Source of the DNA: RGIG3009 sp045541495
GTDB taxonomy: Bacteria; Bacillota; Clostridia; Oscillospirales; Acutalibacteraceae
Direction: 5' to 3'
Length of the DNA stretch: 35,538 nucleotides
Assembly: GCA_045541495.1 (NCBI GenBank)
Contig: JAZQJE010000008.1
Location: 1-35,538, forward strand
Shown piece by piece: positions 15,694 to 24,129 of this stretch. A program made the translations under genes and the position numbers. Within the stretch, counting starts at the first letter, position 1; the number at the start of each line of letters is the position of its first letter. The notes under the pieces are model-generated. The model did not search any database and was not told the DNA's origin. It saw nothing but the letters and a program-made list of their open reading frames with translations.

Positions 15694-15722
15694 ATTATAG
15701 GAAAAAGAACCAAATTTTTCAA
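15694..15722 (-). promoter_or_regulatory. Promoter of the MATE gene
   Basis: Minus strand TTGAAA (15717-15722), 17 bases, TATAAT (15694-15699), about 30 bases before the start. Its -35 box touches the stop of the upstream flavoprotein gene. Confidence 0.75.
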
Positions 15723-15726
15723 CCGC

Positions 15727-17025
15727 TTATTTCATATCATCGGTTGCAGGGCCATCCAGCAAATCCCCCTCTTCCGAAAAGCGAGAGCCATGGCAAGGGC
15801 AATCCCAACTGTGTTCCCGTTCGTTCCATTTAAGGGCGCAACCCAGGTGGGGACAACGAGGGCGAGTGGGTGTGAGCAGATTAAGCGTGGTTTCGGTGGC
15901 GTTCACTACCAGCTGCGAATGCCAGATGGAGCGGTCGGGAGAAAACACCGATGCATACGGATTTGGTTTATTCTGTACCAGATCGGCAAGGATACCGGCG
16001 GCGACCATAGACGAGGTCATCCCCCATTTATTGAAGCCTGTTGCCACATACAGATGAGGCGTATTCTTTGAGTATTGACCGATATAAGGCATGCCGTCGA
16101 GAGTCATGCAATCCTGTGTGGCAAAACGATAAGCTTCTCTGGCGCGGGGAAAGTATTCGCGAGCAAAAGCGGACAGTTCCGACCAGTTTCCACCGCTTTT
16201 ACCCGTACGATGAGAGCCGCCGCCAAGTAACAACAAACTCTTATACGGACGGAACGACAGCCCCTTTTGATCGTTGTCTACATACATACTGTCCATAGCG
16301 GGCGCACCGCTGAGTGCCAGTACATAGGAACGGTGTTGATACAATTTAAGAAAGTATCCGCCGTGTTTATTAAAGATCGGGAAATGAGTGGTAACAATGA
16401 TCCGTTTAGCGGTGATACGGCCATGGTCGGTAAGCACCGTCCCTTCTCCCTCATACGCAACGGCACGGGTATGCTCACAAATATTTAATTCTTTCGCAAG
16501 AGTGGCGGCGAATTTCAAAGGGTGAAAGTAACCTTGGTTGCGAAATCGCACCGCACTTGCCACAGAGAACGGTAACGACAGGTTTTCTTCATACACGGCG
16601 TTTGCGCCAATCTTGCGCAGAACGGCTATTTCTTGTTGGGGTATGCGAGGGTCGGATACGGAATAGACCACATTGTCGGCGATCTTAAAATCGCATTCGC
16701 TAGTTTCACACAAACGGCGGTAACGGTCGACGGCGGCTTGATTGGCACGATAATACGCTCGCGCGGTATGGAGTCCGAACCGTTTGGCTAATGTATGATA
16801 TATCAATCCGTGTTGAGCGGTGATCTTGGCGGTGGTATCTCTCGTTACGCCGTGGCAGATACGGTGTTGCTCGATCAACAGATACGGCACGCCCGCTCGT
16901 TCCAGTTCATAGGCGCAAAGCAGTCCCGCAAGTCCGCCGCCGATGATGAGGATATCGGTGGTGTAGTCGCCGTTCAGTTTATCAAAAGTGGGTAGTTGTA
17001 TATCGTCTGTCCATAATGAATGCAT
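15727..17025 (-). CDS. FAD-dependent oxidoreductase with C-terminal Rieske domain
   Basis: About 432 residues. A DAO-type FAD fold starts at ILIIGGGLAGLLCAYELE (dinucleotide motif, residues 25-42); it continues with RDTTAKITAQHGLIYH and a C-terminal Rieske [2Fe-2S] domain with the CPH and CPCHGSRF ligand pairs. Members of this family (YhfW-like) have unknown electron partners and substrates. The start is placed at the ATG at 17025, where the conserved family N-terminus (LWTDDIQLPTF) begins; the open frame runs 33 codons further up but reads unlike protein. The ribosome binding site (CGGTGAT) is weak. Not part of an evident operon. Confidence 0.88.
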   Translation of the reverse strand: MHSLWTDDIQLPTFDKLNGDYTTDILIIGGGLAGLLCAYELERAGVPYLLIEQHRICHGVTRDTTAKITAQHGLIYHTLAKRFGLHTARAYYRANQAAVDRYRRLCETSECDFKIADNVVYSVSDPRIPQQEIAVLRKIGANAVYEENLSLPFSVASAVRFRNQGYFHPLKFAATLAKELNICEHTRAVAYEGEGTVLTDHGRITAKRIIVTTHFPIFNKHGGYFLKLYQHRSYVLALSGAPAMDSMYVDNDQKGLSFRPYKSLLLLGGGSHRTGKSGGNWSELSAFAREYFPRAREAYRFATQDCMTLDGMPYIGQYSKNTPHLYVATGFNKWGMTSSMVAAGILADLVQNKPNPYASVFSPDRSIWHSQLVVNATETTLNLLTPTRPRCPHLGCALKWNEREHSWDCPCHGSRFSEEGDLLDGPATDDMK

Positions 17026-17077
17026 TGTTATCACCGAAGATAGTATGCACCAACGTGTTGCGTACATGTAAAAAAGC

Positions 17078-17109
17078 ACTGCCTTTCCTGTTAAAAAGGG
17101 CGGTTTTTT
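17078..17109. terminator. Orphan terminator-like hairpin in a divergent promoter region
   Basis: ACTGCCTTT (17078-17086) pairs with AAAGGGCGGT (17095-17104), with six T after it on the plus strand and another T-run on the minus strand (17070-17075). It lies between two divergent genes with no gene reading into it on the plus strand. It may insulate the two units or act as a leader attenuator for the flavoprotein gene. Confidence 0.5.
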
Positions 17110-17110
17110 G

Positions 17111-17139
17111 TTGCCACGCAACAAAATTTATGGTACACT
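17111..17139 (+). promoter_or_regulatory. Promoter of the DUF4364 / two-component operon
   Basis: TTGCCA (17111-17116), 17 bases, TACACT (17134-17139), 19 bases before the DUF4364 start. The spacing is ideal, the boxes moderate. Confidence 0.6.
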
Positions 17140-17158
17140 GTTTTATGAGGTGATCCGT

Positions 17159-17698
17159 ATGATTCGCGATGCTTTTGACGCAGGCGTTGAACCCGGCGGT
17201 TTACATTCCAATCGGGAGATCAAATGGCTGATCTGCTATATGCTAGCAGGAGTGGACGAGCCCATGTCGCGGGAAAGTATTTTTGCTGTTCTGTGCGGCA
17301 ACGGTATGGCCAATTTCTTTGATATCAGCGCCTCCATCGACACACTTTTGGAACTGCACAATTTACAAGAAGATAAAAACGGCCGCTTGACCGTCACGGA
17401 AGTGGGCCGCAACGCGGTGGCAACATTGCAGGACTTACTTCCCTACACGTTGCGGGAACGTTCTGTCGCCTCTGCCAAAAGACTGCTTACCCGTTTGCAA
17501 AACGAGCGGGAAAACCATGTCACCATCACCCGCTCCGAAAGCGGTTGTACCGTCACCTGCGTGGTGGGTGACACAGGCGCTCCGCTTCTTTCGCTCACCT
17601 TGTTGGTGGGAGATGAAGAACAAGCCGAACGCATTCGCGAACGGTTTTTAAACGACCCCCTATCGGTTTATCAATCGGTCATTAATACGCTAGTATAA
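17159..17698 (+). CDS. DUF4364 family protein
   Basis: A 179-residue cytoplasmic protein. The family opening is clear: FDAGVEPGGLHSNREIKWLI, followed by a winged-helix-like segment (MSRESIFAVLCGNGMANFF, DISASIDTLLELHNL, GRLTVTEVGRNAV). DUF4364 is a small clostridial family that looks like a winged-helix DNA-binding protein, but no function is established. The ATG at 17159 is used because GAGGTGAT precedes it; the longer frame to 17108 starts inside the promoter. First gene of an operon with the response regulator 16 bases downstream. Confidence 0.85.
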   Translation: MIRDAFDAGVEPGGLHSNREIKWLICYMLAGVDEPMSRESIFAVLCGNGMANFFDISASIDTLLELHNLQEDKNGRLTVTEVGRNAVATLQDLLPYTLRERSVASAKRLLTRLQNERENHVTITRSESGCTVTCVVGDTGAPLLSLTLLVGDEEQAERIRERFLNDPLSVYQSVINTLV

Positions 17699-17714
17699 CC
17701 GAGGAGAGTTCATT

Positions 17715-18386
17715 ATGGAAAATTCCACCATTCTGATCATCGACGATGAAATGCGTATGCGCCGCATCATTGCCGACTATTTGCGTATCAAAGGGTACCG
17801 AACAGTTGAAGCCGCCGACGGCATAGAAGCCTTGGAGGTGTTTCGGCATGAACATCCTGACCTTGTTTTGCTGGATGTTATGATGCCGCGTATGGATGGT
17901 TGGCAGGTATGTGAGGAGATCCGCCGCACCAGTGCTGTCCCCATTATCATGCTCACCGCCAAAAGCGAAGAAGAGGACGAACTGCAAGGATTCGAATTGG
18001 GTGCGGATGAGTACATCGCCAAACCATTCAGTTTAAAAATACTGGGAGCCCGCATTGAAGCCGTTCTTCGCCGCAAAAGCGGACAGGCTGTCCCTTCTCC
18101 CACCGTGGAAGGCCATTTGCAGGTAGATCAACTGTCCCGCGAAGTTACCGTGGACGGGCAACGAATTGAGCTGACCTATACGGAATTCGAATTGCTATCC
18201 TATCTCATTACCAATCGAGGAATCGCCCTTTCGCGGGATAAGATCCTCGATAACGTATGGCAATACGATTATTACGGCGATGCCCGCACAGTCGATACCC
18301 ATATCAAAAAACTACGCAGTAAATTAGGCGAGGCAGGCGAATCCATTAAGACCATTCGCGGCATCGGCTATAAATTTGAGGCCTGA
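17715..18386 (+). CDS. OmpR-family two-component response regulator
   Basis: A 223-residue regulator. The receiver domain (1-120) has the acidic pocket D10/D11, phospho-acceptor D54 (LLDVMMPRMDG), T81 and K103 (EYIAKPF). The C-terminal winged helix carries ELTYTEFELLSYLITNRGIALSRD and YYGDARTVDTHIKKLRSKLG. It binds DNA after phosphorylation, presumably by the histidine kinase encoded next, whose ATG follows its stop by one base. GAGGAGAG precedes the start. Target genes cannot be deduced; PhoP is one possibility given the pst operon 5 kb away, but nothing specific supports it. Confidence 0.95.
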   Translation: MENSTILIIDDEMRMRRIIADYLRIKGYRTVEAADGIEALEVFRHEHPDLVLLDVMMPRMDGWQVCEEIRRTSAVPIIMLTAKSEEEDELQGFELGADEYIAKPFSLKILGARIEAVLRRKSGQAVPSPTVEGHLQVDQLSREVTVDGQRIELTYTEFELLSYLITNRGIALSRDKILDNVWQYDYYGDARTVDTHIKKLRSKLGEAGESIKTIRGIGYKFEA

Positions 18387-18387
18387 T

Positions 18388-19842
18388 ATGAACAACAAAC
18401 TGTTTTCGTTTTTTCGTTCGGTAGCCTTTAAGATCTACGCCGCTGTACTGCTGTGTGTGCTGTCTTTATTGCTCACCAATTGGTTGCTCAATAATTTCGC
18501 CTTTGCCGGCTATTACCGTCATCAAAAGGAAACGGCGTTGGTGGAGGAATTCACGGTCATTCATTCTCTGTCCCACGACCAAAAGCAACTGATGCAATAT
18601 TTAAACACGCGTACTGCCGACGATGCACTGATGGTGTGGACGACTTATCAACTGCTGCACCGGGATGCATCTCTATCACTTCCCGAATACAGCGGCGGCC
18701 CGTTCCCGTTGTTAACACCATTGAATATGGAAACGGGGACCTATGCGCTCACCGACCGTTCCCCCTATTCCAACATTCAAACCGACACTCTTGCTTTATA
18801 TGGAAAGGCAAGCAATGGCATCAATGTCATGCTCCAGACTTCTTTGGCAAACATTGAGGAAAGCACCGTTATCACCAATCGCTTCTTACTGTGGTCCACG
18901 TTGATAACCTTAGTAATCAGCGCCGTTATTTTATGGTTTTTGATTCGTTCTTTTGTGAGACCCATCAAGCGGTTATCCGTCATGGCGGGGCACATGGCCG
19001 ATTTGAAATTTCATGATCGCTTAACCGTGCGCGGACAAGATGAATTGGCGCAACTGGGCAACAGTTTAAACACCGTATCACAAGCGATGGAGAACACCTT
19101 ATCGGAACTGAAAACTGCCAACGCCCGCCTGCGAAGCGATATGGAACGGATTGAACGCCAAAATGATGCCCGCCGTTCTTTTATCAGCAACGTATCTCAT
19201 GAACTGAAGACTCCCATCGCCCTCATCCAAACCTATGCGGAGGGGTTGCGAGAAAACGTGGCGGAAGATGCCGAACAACGAGTGTTTTACTGTGACGTGA
19301 TTGGAGATGAAGCGGAACGCCTATCGCAAATGATCGCCCGCATGACCATGTTAATGCAGTTGGAATCGGGCAAAGAAGAACTGCAAATCGACCGTTTCGA
19401 CCTACACCAACTGTGCTCTCGTTTGTTGGAACGATATGCACCGTTGTTTAGGGAAAAACAAGTTTCGCTCCCCTCACTCCCGTCAGACCCCGCTTTTATA
19501 TGGGGAGATGCTCTGTTGATCGAAAATGTCATGATCAATTATCTCACCAACGCTCTTCATCACGTGGAAGAACAGGGGATCATTCGTATAGACTGGACAA
19601 CCGTGACCGACACGACCCTGCGCATCACCGTTTTCAATTCCGGCTCCCACATCTCCGAAACAGAGTTGCCCCATATTTGGGAAAGTTTTTACAAGGTAGA
19701 TAAAGCCCGCACCCGCTCCTATGGCGGTACCGGCATCGGGTTATCGGTTGTGGCAGCCATCATGCGTGTTCACCAAATGCCCTACGGCGTACGAAACGTC
19801 GAAAACGGCGTGGAATTTTTCATCGAACTCCCCATCAAGTAA
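18388..19842 (+). CDS. Membrane sensor histidine kinase
   Basis: About 484 residues. Helix one (FKIYAAVLLCVLSLLLTNWLL) and helix two (WSTLITLVISAVILWFLI, near residue 175) flank an extracellular sensor region of about 130 residues; then a HAMP linker (RSFVRPIKRLSVMAGHMA), the dimerisation helix with phospho-acceptor H271 (ISNVSHELKTPIALIQ), and an ATPase domain with N, G1 and G2 boxes (ENVMINYLTNALHH, GGTGIGLSVV). The ATG at 18388 follows the regulator stop by one base, so translation is coupled; a TTG 12 bases earlier overlaps it. Signal unknown. Confidence 0.95.
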   Translation: MNNKLFSFFRSVAFKIYAAVLLCVLSLLLTNWLLNNFAFAGYYRHQKETALVEEFTVIHSLSHDQKQLMQYLNTRTADDALMVWTTYQLLHRDASLSLPEYSGGPFPLLTPLNMETGTYALTDRSPYSNIQTDTLALYGKASNGINVMLQTSLANIEESTVITNRFLLWSTLITLVISAVILWFLIRSFVRPIKRLSVMAGHMADLKFHDRLTVRGQDELAQLGNSLNTVSQAMENTLSELKTANARLRSDMERIERQNDARRSFISNVSHELKTPIALIQTYAEGLRENVAEDAEQRVFYCDVIGDEAERLSQMIARMTMLMQLESGKEELQIDRFDLHQLCSRLLERYAPLFREKQVSLPSLPSDPAFIWGDALLIENVMINYLTNALHHVEEQGIIRIDWTTVTDTTLRITVFNSGSHISETELPHIWESFYKVDKARTRSYGGTGIGLSVVAAIMRVHQMPYGVRNVENGVEFFIELPIK

Positions 19843-19843
19843 T

Positions 19844-19888
19844 AAACGAGCCCGCAGCACTGTCAAGTATCGGCCGCGGGCTCGTTTT
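19844..19888. terminator. Bidirectional terminator between kinase gene and comF
   Basis: AAACGAGCCCGC (19844-19855) pairs with GCGGGCTCGTTT (19876-19887), followed by T on the plus strand and T-rich sequence on the minus. It starts right after the kinase stop and its 3' arm encodes the ComF residues NEPAA, so the convergent genes share it. Confidence 0.85.
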
Positions 19889-20597
19889 CTTCTTTTTCTC
19901 GTTTAGGCGGTGTCACGGCAATCCCGATCACCGTCACCGTTTTCGCGCCGAGTAATTTCAGCATTTTGGCACACTCGCCTGCCGTAGCGCCGGTAGTAAT
20001 CACATCGTCCACCAACAGCATTCGTTCGCCGGGCAACGTTTCGATCACATCAAAAGCGCCCAAAACATTTCCGCTTCGCTGGGCGTGTCCCAACCCTTTT
20101 TGCGGTTTGGTCTCATACCGTTTAATAAGGGCGTGGGATAACGGCAACTTTACCGCTTTTGCCAATTCTTTCGCCAGCAAGCGGCTTTGATTGTATTCCC
20201 GTTGACGCATTTTGCGCTTGGTCATGGGGATGTAACCGATACCATCAAAGGGCAATTCGGGATATTCCCGTCGTAATACCGCCGCCATTTTCGCTGCAAA
20301 AAACGCGATCGCTTTGGGATCGTCCCACTTTTTTAATCGTAATATGCCGTGACGGACCGCTTTTTCATAATAAAACGGTGCCAATACCGCATCGTAGGCG
20401 TGATGATGGCCGCTGCACTCACAGTCTTCTTCGTGGCAACCGCACAGCGGACACACAGGCGGACGAATGGTGGAAATCTCTCCGCGGCAACCGTCGCAAC
20501 ACAACTGTAATGGCTCGATCACTTCATTACAGAAAATGCACCGCGCGGGAAAGAAGATACAGAGGATATACTCGGCAATGCGGTACAACAGGGTCAT
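19863..20597 (-). CDS. comF: ComF-family phosphoribosyltransferase-like protein
   Basis: A 244-residue protein of the ComF/GntX family. The N-terminus has a multi-cysteine zinc ribbon (PARCIFCNEVI, LCCDGCRG, CPLCGCHEEDCEC), and the C-terminal half is a PRTase fold with RQREYNQSRLLAKEL and the PRPP loop MLLVDDVITTGATAGEC. In naturally competent bacteria ComF helps bring transformed single strands into recombination; in many clostridia its role is untested. The start overlaps the recD2 stop by 4 bases, so the two are coupled, which fits a shared part in DNA processing. Confidence 0.92.
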   Translation of the reverse strand: MTLLYRIAEYILCIFFPARCIFCNEVIEPLQLCCDGCRGEISTIRPPVCPLCGCHEEDCECSGHHHAYDAVLAPFYYEKAVRHGILRLKKWDDPKAIAFFAAKMAAVLRREYPELPFDGIGYIPMTKRKMRQREYNQSRLLAKELAKAVKLPLSHALIKRYETKPQKGLGHAQRSGNVLGAFDVIETLPGERMLLVDDVITTGATAGECAKMLKLLGAKTVTVIGIAVTPPKREKEENEPAADT

Positions 20598-22807
20598 GTA
20601 AACGCCCTCCCCGCTTGCTTTAAAAACTGTTTTAGCCCTGTATAGCGCAGGGTCTTACGGTCATTTTGCACCATCATCGCCACCGTTTCCCGACTACCCA
20701 CCAATACCAGCAACTGTTTAGCCCGCGTTACAGCGGTATATAACAAATTGCGATAGCACAGTTGACTTTGATTGCGAAACAACGGCAAGATCACCGTTTC
20801 GAATTCACTGCCCTGGCTCTTATGTACCGTAATGGCATAGGCGGGCTCCAGTTCTTGCGCCTGATCGTAGGTATACAACGCCACACGGTCTTCATATCGC
20901 ACTTTCAGCGTTTGTTCCCGCACTGATACACTTTCCAGCACGCCGATATCCCCGTTAAACACGCCCAAACCCGTTTCGCCGTTGTCCCGTGTCCACAGAA
21001 TATCATAATCGTTTTTAATGTGCATGACCTTGTCGCCTTCCCGCAAGACACCGTGTTCCCCTGTCCATTCACGGCAATCGACACGCTCGGGATTGAGCAC
21101 CGCTTGCAAGCGGGCATTCAGTGCCGCCGTCCCGATCTCTCCTTTGCGTCCGGGACACAACACCTGTATTCCCTCAAATACCGACGTGCCATAGGTAGCG
21201 GGTAACCGTCTGGCACACAGGTCTACCACCGTTTCGGCGGTATCGGCATAACTTGTTTGCGGAAGAAAGAAAAAGTCACCCGTTTTATTGGTAAGTTCCG
21301 GCATTTCCCCCATAACAATACGGTGGGCGTTGGCAACAATATCGCTTTCCAGCGCCTGGCGGAATACTTGTGTCAATTTCACCACAGGCAACACACCGCT
21401 GTCGATCAGATCGTGAAGCACACTCCCTGCCCCTACAGCGGGCAACTGATTCGTGTCCCCCACCAAGATCAAGCGGCAACCGGGTTTCAGCGCTCGCAAC
21501 AAACTGTCGAACAACACCGTATCCACCATGGATACTTCGTCCAAGATCAGTGCATCCGTATCCAATGGATTTTTTTCGTTGCGGGCAAACTGAGGTTGAT
21601 CGCTGTCGTCCCATTGCACTTCCAATAACCGATGAATGGTTTTGGCTTCGCAACCGGTGAGTTCTGTCATTCGCTTGGCGGCACGGCCTGTGGGTGCCGC
21701 CACCAACACCCGCTCACCCAGTCCTTCCAATAAGGTGATGATGGCACGCAAGGTGGTGGTTTTCCCCGTTCCGGGACCGCCCGTTAAGATCAACAACCCT
21801 TTTTCCACCGCCGATAAAATAGCGGTTTTTTGCTCGGCTTCGTAAGATATCCCGTTTTTTTCTTCGATAATCGCCAGATTTCGGCGGGTAACATCGGTGA
21901 TCTCCGTATGGAACCCCGTCATCAGACAGATACGGGACGATATGTATTTTTCCGCTTGATATAGGTGTGGTAAAAAGATAAAGGATCTGTCGTCGATAAG
22001 TTCCGCCTTCACCACAAAACTACGAATCATGTCGGCGAGAACAGGCTCCACCATTTCGGCATCCACCCCTAACAGCAACCCTGCGGCAGTCAACAATTTA
22101 TGGGAAGGCAAACACGTGTGCCCGTTATGCAAATTATGCCGCAACACATGAAGGATGCCCGCTTCAATGCGGCGGGTATCATCGGTCGGCCGTTCCATGC
22201 TCATGCAAATGGCATCTGCTCGCTCGAAAGAAATATACAGGCCGGGAGAACACAGTAAATAAGGATTATCTCGAATGGTATCCACCGTATTCATGCCCCA
22301 ACGTTTCCAACAACGCAATGCTTCTGCAGGCGTAAGACCGAAACGGGCGAATGCCAAAACAACTTCCCGCAATCCAAACTGCTCCCGATATTCTTTGGCG
22401 ATCTTTTGCGCCCGTGTGGGGGTGATTCCTTTGATCTGAGCCAATCGTTCGGGTTCTTCTTCCATGATTCGAAGCGTATCGCCGCCGAACGCTTCAACAA
22501 GGGCAGCGGCGGTGGCGGGGCCGATACCCTTTACCGCGCCCGACGCTAAATAGCGGAAAATGGATTCGGTATCCGCGGGCAAAGAGTGTTCATAGGCAGA
22601 CACGCGAAACTGACGACCGAATTTGGGATGTTCCACCCATTCGCCCGTCAGCCGTAACAGTTCTCCCGCCTGTATCGTAGGCAGGGTCCCCACAACTTTA
22701 TGCAGTTCTTCGTCGCTCTCCACTTCCAGTACGGTCCACCCGTTTTCGTCGTTACAAAAAACGATGCGTTCCACAATACCCGAAAGGATGCTTTGCTCAT
22801 CCGCCAT
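20594..22807 (-). CDS. recD2: ATP-dependent RecD2-type DNA helicase
   Basis: A 737-residue SF1B 5'-3' helicase. The N-terminus has the RecD2-specific OB-like and helix-hairpin-helix region (GSGAVKGIGPATAAALVEAFG with variant ASGAVKG; ITPTRAQKIAKEY). The motor has Walker A LTGGPGTGKTTTLRA, DEVSMVD, the Q/R motif LVGDTNQLPAVGAGSVL, and the C-terminal UvrD-like box YAITVHKSQGSEFE with LLYTAVTRAKQLLVLV. RecD2 acts in replication-fork and mismatch-linked repair and does not need RecBC. It ends in a 4-base overlap with comF. Confidence 0.95.
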   Translation of the reverse strand: MADEQSILSGIVERIVFCNDENGWTVLEVESDEELHKVVGTLPTIQAGELLRLTGEWVEHPKFGRQFRVSAYEHSLPADTESIFRYLASGAVKGIGPATAAALVEAFGGDTLRIMEEEPERLAQIKGITPTRAQKIAKEYREQFGLREVVLAFARFGLTPAEALRCWKRWGMNTVDTIRDNPYLLCSPGLYISFERADAICMSMERPTDDTRRIEAGILHVLRHNLHNGHTCLPSHKLLTAAGLLLGVDAEMVEPVLADMIRSFVVKAELIDDRSFIFLPHLYQAEKYISSRICLMTGFHTEITDVTRRNLAIIEEKNGISYEAEQKTAILSAVEKGLLILTGGPGTGKTTTLRAIITLLEGLGERVLVAAPTGRAAKRMTELTGCEAKTIHRLLEVQWDDSDQPQFARNEKNPLDTDALILDEVSMVDTVLFDSLLRALKPGCRLILVGDTNQLPAVGAGSVLHDLIDSGVLPVVKLTQVFRQALESDIVANAHRIVMGEMPELTNKTGDFFFLPQTSYADTAETVVDLCARRLPATYGTSVFEGIQVLCPGRKGEIGTAALNARLQAVLNPERVDCREWTGEHGVLREGDKVMHIKNDYDILWTRDNGETGLGVFNGDIGVLESVSVREQTLKVRYEDRVALYTYDQAQELEPAYAITVHKSQGSEFETVILPLFRNQSQLCYRNLLYTAVTRAKQLLVLVGSRETVAMMVQNDRKTLRYTGLKQFLKQAGRAFT

Positions 22808-22834
22808 AGTTTCTCTTCCTTTGTGATGGTAGCC

Positions 22835-23179
22835 TTATTGTATCACAGTTTCCTCTTCTTGTAAACCGTTCATCCACTCCTGCACCGTACAAAACTCAAT
22901 CGCCAATTCGGCGCAAAGTTGTCGGGCAAGGATACGTTGAGTTTCATCCAAGCCGCAATCCAACAACAACGGTTTACCGCCGTTTGCGGGCGAAAAACGA
23001 CAAAACGCCACCAATTGTCGCGCGGTGTATTCCACCGCGGGATCATCACCGCCCAGCGGCACCACCACATACGGTCTCCTTCGCCGCGGAAACAACAGAA
23101 AAAACGTCACGCGGCCGATGATATCAGCTATCCCGTATACCGCCGCCAACAACCCCACCGCCAACGCCACTTCTTCCAT
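22835..23179 (-). CDS. Hypothetical protein with N-terminal membrane helix
   Basis: A 114-residue protein I do not recognise. Residues 3-31 form a hydrophobic helix (ALAVGLLAAVYGIADIIGRV, then FFLLFP), followed by the basic stop RRRRP and an about 75-residue soluble domain with an alternating strand-helix pattern (YVVVPLGGDDPAVEYTARQL; KPLLLDCGLDETQRILARQL; IEFCTVQEW). The soluble part looks like a small Rossmann-like or glycosyltransferase-like fragment. GGGGGCG precedes the ATG. It sits between pdaA and recD2 in the same direction, 27 bases before recD2. Function unknown. Confidence 0.7.
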   Translation of the reverse strand: MEEVALAVGLLAAVYGIADIIGRVTFFLLFPRRRRPYVVVPLGGDDPAVEYTARQLVAFCRFSPANGGKPLLLDCGLDETQRILARQLCAELAIEFCTVQEWMNGLQEEETVIQ

Positions 23180-23247
23180 AGGCTCGCCCCCTTATGGCTC
23201 ACTATATGTAAGAGGACGAGTTGTGGTGTCTTATGAGCTCCCTTCGG

Positions 23248-24072
23248 TTATTGTATAATAAGGTCTTGCAGTGTACCGAATGTATATCCCATGGCTTTCC
23301 ATTTGGTAAGTAGTTCATCCAATATCTCGGCGTTGGTAGACGACGTGCTGTGAAGCAACACGATAGCACCGGGATGAATACGCGGTAACAATTTGCCGAA
23401 AGCCTGTTCTCGTGTGGGTTGATTATCCTCATACCAATCCACATAGGCAAGGCTCCAAAAAAATGTGTGATATCCCAGTTCTTGTGCCAATTGCAGATTG
23501 CGCAGGCTGTATTTTCCTTGAGGCGGACGATACAGTTTTGCCATGGGTTCCCCCACCAATTGCTCATAAGCCGTTTCCAATGTGCGTAACTCTTTTTCAA
23601 ACGAGGCTTTATCGCTGATGCGGGACATATCGGGATGAGAAGCGGTGTGATTGCCCACCGTGTGTCCTTCTGCCACCATCCGTTTCACCAAATCGGGTGC
23701 AGTATCCAAATAGTTCTTCACCAAAAAGAAACAGGCACTCACTTTGTGTTTTTTCAGCGTGTCCAAGATGGCAGGTGTACAACCGTTTTCAAATCCTGCG
23801 TCAAAGGTGAGATAAAGGGTCTTCGGTTGCGTATCACTTTGATAAGTGGGGCCCACATAATAGGCATTATAGGCCTTCAGTTGCTCTGCCGTGGCGTTGC
23901 CGATAGGCGTCTGCCCCTCTTTCGGAAAACTGAGTCCCCAGTTGGTCATCGTGGCGGATGCAGTTTTCGCCGCAGTAATAGGATAGCGCATCAATAATGG
24001 TGCCACTGCCAAAACCACCGCGCCGACCAGTGTCACCACTATCCACCGTTTTCGAATATGTACGATCATCAT
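23248..24072 (-). CDS. PdaA-type polysaccharide deacetylase
   Basis: About 274 residues: a single N-terminal membrane anchor (RWIVVTLVGAVVLAVAPLLM) and a NodB-homology domain facing outside. The delta-lactam deacetylase signature is TLYLTFDAGFENG, with metal ligands in GHTVGNHTASHPDM, the RPPQGKYS segment and the late IVLLHSTSSTNAEIL. PdaA-group enzymes remove acetyl groups from muramic acid during spore-cortex muramic-lactam formation, which fits the SASP gene in this window. Two ATGs are adjacent (24072 and 24069); the second has better spacing from GGGAGGG. The ribosome binding site is in a strong hairpin. Confidence 0.9.
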   Translation of the reverse strand: MMIVHIRKRWIVVTLVGAVVLAVAPLLMRYPITAAKTASATMTNWGLSFPKEGQTPIGNATAEQLKAYNAYYVGPTYQSDTQPKTLYLTFDAGFENGCTPAILDTLKKHKVSACFFLVKNYLDTAPDLVKRMVAEGHTVGNHTASHPDMSRISDKASFEKELRTLETAYEQLVGEPMAKLYRPPQGKYSLRNLQLAQELGYHTFFWSLAYVDWYEDNQPTREQAFGKLLPRIHPGAIVLLHSTSSTNAEILDELLTKWKAMGYTFGTLQDLIIQ

Positions 24073-24074
24073 GA

Positions 24075-24111
24075 TCCCTCCCGTTGTCCATTGTATGGAC
24101 GGCGAGAGGGA
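24075..24111 (-). promoter_or_regulatory. Hairpin sequestering the pdaA ribosome binding site
   Basis: TCCCTCCCG (24075-24083) pairs with CGAGAGGGA (24103-24111) with one mismatch, and GTCCAT pairs with ATGGAC inside. On the minus-strand RNA the 3' arm is the Shine-Dalgarno GGGAGGGA itself, ending three bases before the first ATG of pdaA. It could limit pdaA translation, or end part of the transcripts coming from phoU, although no T-run follows. Confidence 0.6.
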
Positions 24112-24129
24112 TTTTATGACAGGCCGCTT

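Noticed and set aside
17715..19842. Calling the two-component pair phoP/phoR
   Set aside because: It is not in the pst operon and the kinase sensor region carries no feature that I can tie to phosphate sensing.
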